Part shown: in pieces, positions 59,982 to 64,000 of the stretch
How the letters are laid out: every line of letters begins with the position of its first letter
Position numbering within the stretch: position 1 is the first letter of the stretch
Source: Porphyromonas sp.
Lineage (GTDB): Bacteria > Bacteroidota > Bacteroidia > Bacteroidales > Porphyromonadaceae
Direction: 5' to 3'
Assembly: GCA_022772085.1 (NCBI GenBank)
Contig: JALFBN010000007.1
Coordinates: 1-64,000 of the forward strand
Length of the DNA: 64,000 nt
Notes under the pieces: model-generated
Told to the model about the DNA's origin: nothing
Databases searched by the model: none
Seen by the model: only the letters and a program-made list of their open reading frames with translations
Made by a program: the position numbers and the translations under genes

Positions 59982-61781
59982 ATGAGCAATCAAGAACATC
60001 TTACACCCAATCCTGATTTCGATTGGGGTATGTATGAAAAGGGGACTACCCTCAGTGAGGCAGCCCGCAAAGAACAAGAAGCCAAGTACGAAGAAACTCT
60101 TAACTCTCTCAAGGTTAATGAGGTTGTAATTGGTAAAGTAGCTGAATTCGTAAAGAACGACAAGACCATCCGCGAAGTACTCGTAGACGTTGGTTACAAG
60201 TCGTTGGGCGTTGTTCCCTACACGGAGTTCCGCTACAATCGTGACCTTAAGATCGGAGATGAAGTAGAAGTGTACGTGATCAGCCAAGAAGACCGCTCTG
60301 GCGCATTGGTACTCTCTCACCGTCAAGCTCGTCTCGAACGTGCTTGGGAACGCATTAACGATGCTCAAGAAAAGGACGAAGTTATCCTCGGTTTCATCAA
60401 GAGCCGCACCAAAGGTGGTATGATTGTAGACGTATTTGGCGTAGAGGCATTCCTTCCCGGTTCCCAAATCGACGTACGTCCTATCCGTGATTACGATGCT
60501 TTGATCGAAAAGACAATGGAATTCAAGATTGTCAAGATCAATCAAGAGCAAAAGAACGTTGTCGTATCGCATAAGATCTTGGTAGAAGCCGAGCTCGAAC
60601 AGCAAAAGCGCGATATTATCAGCAAGCTCGAAAAGGGTCAAGTACTCGAAGGTACGGTCAAGAACATCCTTCCTTTCGGGGTATTCGTAGACTTGGGTGG
60701 TGTAGATGGTCTTATCCATATCACCGATCTCTCTTGGGAGCGTGTATCACATCCTAGCGAAGTGGTAGAGCTTGATCAAAAGATCAATGTTGTTATCCTC
60801 GACTTCGATGAGAATAAGACTCGTATTGCTTTGGGTCTCAAGCAACTTACGGCTAATCCGTGGGATAACCTTGATCCTAACCTCAAGCCTGGTGACGTCC
60901 TCAAGGGTAAGGTAGAGCTCATTACCGATTACGGTGCTTTCGTAGAAGTAGCTCCCGGTATCGAAGGCTTGATTCACGTGAGCGAGATGTCTTGGGCTCA
61001 GCACCTCCGCAGTGCGCAAGATTTCCTCAAGATTGGCCAAGAAGTAGAAGCCGTAGTGCTTACTCTTGATCGTGATGAGCGTAAGATGAGCCTTGGCATG
61101 AAGCAACTTACTCCGGATCCTTGGGCTGACATTGAAGAACGCTACCCCGTAGGTTCTCGTCACCAAGCTAAGGTGCGCAACTTCACCAACTTTGGTGTAT
61201 TTGTAGAGATCGAAGAAGGTGTTGATGGCCTTATCCACCTCAGTGATCTCTCTTGGACTAAGAAGGTGAAACATCCTAGCGAAGTAACGGAGATCGGCGC
61301 AATGATCGAAGTAGAAGTGCTCGAAATCGATAAGGAAAATCGTCGCTTCAGCTTAGGACACAAGCAAACCGAAGAGAATCCTTGGGATGCTTTTGAAGAA
61401 ACCTTTACGGTTGGTTCTATCCACGAAGGTGTTATCACCGAGTCTGTAGACAAGGGTGTGCTCGTAGCTCTCCCTTATGGTATCGAAGGTTTTGCTACTC
61501 AAAAGCATATTGTTAAAGAGGATGGTTCTAAGGCTCAGGTAGACGAAAAACTTCCTTTCAAGGTTCTTGAGTTCAATAAGGATAAGCACCGCATTATCGT
61601 ATCGCACAGTCGTGTATTCGAAGATAAGCAACGTAGCGAACGCCCTGCTGAGGAGTCCAACCGTAAGCAGGCAGCTCGTCAAAGCGAAGAGGCTAACATT
61701 CAAGCTCCTGTCGAAAAAGCTACTCTCGGTGATTTGGATGCCCTTGCATCACTTCGTGAGCGTCTTGATGGTAAGAACTAA
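59982..61781 (+). CDS. rpsA: 30S ribosomal protein S1
   Basis: The product is 599 residues with six S1 (OB-fold) domains in a row. Representative starts are [89 protein letters not shown] and [18 protein letters not shown]. Domains 3-5 carry the best-conserved GLIHxSD/EMSW motifs. The C-terminal tail is charged and polar ([17 protein letters not shown]). It binds mRNA on the 30S subunit. Very biased codon use suggests high expression. Confidence 0.96.
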   Translation: MSNQEHLTPNPDFDWGMYEKGTTLSEAARKEQEAKYEETLNSLKVNEVVIGKVAEFVKNDKTIREVLVDVGYKSLGVVPYTEFRYNRDLKIGDEVEVYVISQEDRSGALVLSHRQARLERAWERINDAQEKDEVILGFIKSRTKGGMIVDVFGVEAFLPGSQIDVRPIRDYDALIEKTMEFKIVKINQEQKNVVVSHKILVEAELEQQKRDIISKLEKGQVLEGTVKNILPFGVFVDLGGVDGLIHITDLSWERVSHPSEVVELDQKINVVILDFDENKTRIALGLKQLTANPWDNLDPNLKPGDVLKGKVELITDYGAFVEVAPGIEGLIHVSEMSWAQHLRSAQDFLKIGQEVEAVVLTLDRDERKMSLGMKQLTPDPWADIEERYPVGSRHQAKVRNFTNFGVFVEIEEGVDGLIHLSDLSWTKKVKHPSEVTEIGAMIEVEVLEIDKENRRFSLGHKQTEENPWDAFEETFTVGSIHEGVITESVDKGVLVALPYGIEGFATQKHIVKEDGSKAQVDEKLPFKVLEFNKDKHRIIVSHSRVFEDKQRSERPAEESNRKQAARQSEEANIQAPVEKATLGDLDALASLRERLDGKN

Positions 61782-61865
61782 GCATGTATTTCCCATAGAC
61801 CTCCTCTGTTGGAGATCATTTCATTGAGATGCATCGCTGACAGAGGGTCCAAGGAAAAAAATACC

Positions 61866-61911
61866 CCCCTTGCTTTTGATTTGATGTTTCAGATCGGAGC
61901 AAGGGGTTTTA
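61866..61911 (+). terminator. Intrinsic terminator after rpsA
   Basis: CCCCTTGCT (61866-61874) pairs with AGCAAGGGG (61898-61906), and TTTTATT follows. Confidence 0.85.
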
Positions 61912-61926
61912 TTGTGTGCAATCGGT

Positions 61927-61934
61927 TATCTTTG
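61927..61934 (+). promoter_or_regulatory. Probable -7 element of the sirtuin gene
   Basis: TATCTTTG lies about 40 nt before the ATG at 61974. No ideal TTTG was seen upstream. Confidence 0.5.
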
Positions 61935-61973
61935 TACTGCGATAAATAACCTCTAAAATGACCTTTTGTTGTA

Positions 61974-62681
61974 ATGGCAAAGAAAAATCTAGTAATCCTT
62001 TCAGGAGCAGGAATGAGTGCAGAAAGTGGCATCTCGACATTCCGAGATAGTGATGGACTTTGGGAGCAATACCCGGTGCAACAAGTTGCTTCTATTGAAG
62101 GATTTAGAGCAAATCCGCAGTTGGTCTTGGATTTCTATACCGAACGAAGAAAAAACTTCGTGGGATGCGAACCCAATGACGGACATCGAGGATTAGTTGC
62201 TTTAGAGCAGGATTGGGATGTGACCGTCATCACTCAAAATATTGATGATCTACATGAGCGAGCAGGTAGCCGTCGAGTTATTCATCTTCATGGAGAAATC
62301 ATGAAAAATTGTTCCGTAGATCATCCCGATATAACCTATCCTGTGGATATGGAGCATCCCGAGATCAAGGTTGGGGATTTGGCTCCCGATGGAAGTCAAT
62401 TGCGTCCCTTTATCGTCTGGTTTGGAGAAGCTGTCCCCATGATTGTCCCTGCTGCTGAAGCTGTTCGTCGGGCAGATTGTTTTGTCGTAATCGGGACTTC
62501 TCTCAATGTTTATCCCGCTGCGGGTCTTTTGGCTTATGTCCCCTGCACGACTCCGATATACTTAGTTGATCCCAAACCAGTGGAGAGTAGTTATCGTAAA
62601 GATATTGTTTACATTCGAGCGACAGCGTCAGAGGGAGTTGCTCGGTTGACCGAAATACTCTGTTCCCAGGGCGATGAGTAG
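61974..62681 (+). CDS. cobB: NAD-dependent protein deacylase (Sir2 family, CobB-like)
   Basis: The product is 235 residues. SGAGMSAESGISTFRDSDGLW is the NAD-binding signature. TQNIDDLHERAGS and HLHGE (catalytic His) follow, with GTSLNVYPAAG near the end. The Tyr/Arg pair in FYTERR (Tyr55, Arg58) matches the YxxR motif that binds succinyl- or malonyl-lysine in CobB/SIRT5-type enzymes. The segment after HGE has a single Cys (KNCSVDHPD) instead of the four zinc Cys, so it appears zinc-free. It probably removes acyl groups from lysine using NAD+. Confidence 0.92.
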   Translation: MAKKNLVILSGAGMSAESGISTFRDSDGLWEQYPVQQVASIEGFRANPQLVLDFYTERRKNFVGCEPNDGHRGLVALEQDWDVTVITQNIDDLHERAGSRRVIHLHGEIMKNCSVDHPDITYPVDMEHPEIKVGDLAPDGSQLRPFIVWFGEAVPMIVPAAEAVRRADCFVVIGTSLNVYPAAGLLAYVPCTTPIYLVDPKPVESSYRKDIVYIRATASEGVARLTEILCSQGDE

Positions 62682-62690
62682 CCGTTCCTA

Positions 62691-62719
62691 TTGCTCTATT
62701 CCGAAAAATAGTACCTTTG
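62691..62719 (+). promoter_or_regulatory. Promoter of tadA
   Basis: TTG (62691-62693), 18 nt, then TACCTTTG (62712-62719), with the GTG start 24 nt downstream. Confidence 0.65.
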
Positions 62720-62742
62720 TTCCCATCTTATAGTACCATAGA

Positions 62743-63195
62743 GTGTTGAAAAAAGAGCACCTGACCGAGGATGAAAAAGCGATGCGCATCGCTTTGAAGG
62801 AGGCGCATTTAGCCTTAGAGGCCGGCGAAGTGCCTATTGGGGCTGTGCTGGTTGCTCATGGTCGCATCGTAGGACGAGGTCATAATCATGTGGAGCGATT
62901 GCAAGATCCTACGGCCCATGCAGAGATGCTTGCTATAACCTCCGCTGTCGATAATTTAGGTGCGAAGTATTTAACTGATTGCACACTTTACGTGACGCTA
63001 GAGCCTTGCGTGATGTGTATGGGTGCGCTTCGTTGGGCACAAGTACGTCGGATCGTTTATGCCGCTCCTGATGACAAAGCAGGGTACCGTCACTTTGCAC
63101 CGAATGCTCCCCACCCTAAGACAAGAATCGAAGAAGGTCCCTATCGAGAAGAAGCAATAGCCCTACTCCAAGATTTTTTTGCGCAACGTCGCTAA
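62743..63195 (+). CDS. tadA: tRNA(adenosine34) deaminase
   Basis: The product is 150 residues. Zinc and catalytic residues are in PTAHAEM (His59, Glu61) and EPCVMCMGALRW (Cys89, Cys92). VPIGAVLV precedes them. It deaminates A34 of tRNA-Arg(ACG) to inosine. The GTG start at 62743 (or TTG at 62746) is required for the first helix; no ATG lies upstream within the promoter limit. The stop overlaps the convergent gene's stop by 4 bases. Confidence 0.92.
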   Translation: MLKKEHLTEDEKAMRIALKEAHLALEAGEVPIGAVLVAHGRIVGRGHNHVERLQDPTAHAEMLAITSAVDNLGAKYLTDCTLYVTLEPCVMCMGALRWAQVRRIVYAAPDDKAGYRHFAPNAPHPKTRIEEGPYREEAIALLQDFFAQRR

Positions 63196-64000
63196 CGGAT
63201 CTCGATGATAACTGTTTCTCCCGAGAGGAGTGTAGTCCCGATCAAGCGGTGTTTATTGCCCTGTTTTATCCCCGTTTTTTTGTAGAAATCTATGGGTTTA
63301 AGGGGGAAGTTTCGTTGTGAGAAATCTGCTTCGGGATAGATCTTTTTTAGCTGTTTTAAGGTGCTTGATTGGGCTGAGTGGAGGCCGATTATTTCGTAAC
63401 TTTTGCCCAAAAAGTGGGTAGGAATGGCTTCTGAGGTATAGAGATGGCTATTGGGATGTAGAGGAAGTGCTCCGTAATACGATGCAATGAAGTGATATAA
63501 TCCACTTTTGAGCAGGGCCGCACTGGGAATAAGTAGATAGCGTTGCAGTTGGGAGGCAAAGCGTGGCTCTTGAGCTTTTTCCTCGGCAAAGGAGGCGACC
63601 ATCTGCCCTAAAACAGAGCCATCTTGGGCAAGGTGAACGACGACGATACGCGTCTCCTCGACGTCGATTGTGCATGATAGAGAGGTGATGTAAAGGAGGA
63701 GTTCCTTAACTTCTTGATCGCTTTGAATAATGTGTATCTCGGCTATGTGGGGTAGTATTCTAAGTGTTTCCTTGAGATCTTCCATCGGAGAGATCTTGAT
63801 GAGGATGCGTCCCTTGTAATTCAAAATCCGCAGCCTTTCACAAACCTCTAGGGGAGAGGGTTCGGTATCGGCGAGGGCATAGGTTCGTTTCCCTGTCTTA
63901 GAGCGACGAGCAGGATCGAAATAAAGTAGTTCCATTCCCTCGAGTACCAATCTCTCTAATTCGTCTAAAAGAGACTTTTGTTCGATGATCAATTCTTTGG
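63192..64000 (-). CDS. THUMP-like/class I SAM-dependent methyltransferase-like protein (partial)
   Basis: The frame is open from the window's right edge to a TAG at 63192-63194, so the 5' end of the gene is missing. The visible part contains LLYFDPARRSKTGKRTYALAD, a DPARR motif that in this family occupies the position of the methyltransferase catalytic loop. An alpha/beta domain follows and then a C-terminal THUMP-like region (GKSYEIIGLHSAQSSTLKQLKK). The family is annotated as a class I SAM-dependent methyltransferase with THUMP-like domain; its substrate is not known to me. It converges on tadA. Confidence 0.75.
   Translation of the reverse strand, partial: KELIIEQKSLLDELERLVLEGMELLYFDPARRSKTGKRTYALADTEPSPLEVCERLRILNYKGRILIKISPMEDLKETLRILPHIAEIHIIQSDQEVKELLLYITSLSCTIDVEETRIVVVHLAQDGSVLGQMVASFAEEKAQEPRFASQLQRYLLIPSAALLKSGLYHFIASYYGALPLHPNSHLYTSEAIPTHFLGKSYEIIGLHSAQSSTLKQLKKIYPEADFSQRNFPLKPIDFYKKTGIKQGNKHRLIGTTLLSGETVIIEIR

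Overview
The window looks like a stretch of chromosome from an anaerobic, protein-fermenting member of the Bacteroidales, most like Porphyromonas. This is inferred from several things: type IX secretion (T9SS) C-terminal sorting domains on several surface proteins, a PrtT-like C10 cysteine peptidase, Bacteroidetes promoters (TTG or TTTG, 18-20 nt, then TAnnTTTG) before many genes, few Shine-Dalgarno sequences, class III anaerobic ribonucleotide reductase, ferredoxin-linked 2-oxoacid oxidoreductase, glutamate dehydrogenase and a histidine-utilisation operon. I saw no prophage, insertion sequence, CRISPR array or conjugative module. Most of the window is ordinary core genome with a few accessory islands.

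Layout. 1-140: 3' end of a 5S rRNA gene and its terminator, followed by a 700-bp gene-poor gap. 843-8024: C10 peptidase, ychF, a hexapeptide acetyltransferase, ansA and a WalJ-like hydrolase. 8316-13481: gdhA, an HD hydrolase, a TonB-type protein, a polyprenyl synthase and tatD. 13986-20023: nrdD-nrdG and korA-korB. 20310-22876: class I aldolase and two envelope proteins of unknown role. 23103-29284: tRNA-Val, rplY, pth, an S4 protein, cls, two Bacteroidetes-specific proteins and rsmD. 29501-31822: a T9SS surface protein with four repeats. 32228-35794: an ogt remnant and the leftward operon folP-cdaA-ctpA. 36166-41009: a TonB-dependent receptor, then tetR-fabG-rluA. 41216-42782: a frameshifted lipoprotein gene overlapping an outer-membrane-protein-like gene. 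43256-48616: a T9SS S1 protease, an adhesin-like protein and a lipoprotein. 48787-54184: nspC, ftsY, rimO, an HU-LysM membrane protein and a pyruvoyl arginine decarboxylase. 54466-54954: a probable leftward small RNA and tRNA-Gln. 55250-59701: histidine degradation (ftcD-hutI-fchA-hutH). 59982-64000: rpsA, a sirtuin, tadA and a partial methyltransferase-like gene.

How the genes fit together. Secreted proteases would supply peptides. Asparaginase, the hut enzymes, GDH and the Kor complex convert amino acids to glutamate, 2-oxoacids, acyl-CoA and reduced ferredoxin. gdhA and korA share a 19-nt sequence at their promoter/transcript start, which suggests a common control. NspC and the arginine decarboxylase are two pieces of a spermidine route.

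The places most worth a second look are: the lipoprotein gene at 41216-42135, interrupted at a T9 and a G6 tract; the HU-HU-TM-LysM protein at 52190; the putative small RNA near 54.5 kb; the ogt fossil at 32.3 kb; and the perfect palindromes in the leaders of korA and the TonB-dependent receptor. Everything here was read by eye. No database search, folding program or alignment was run.
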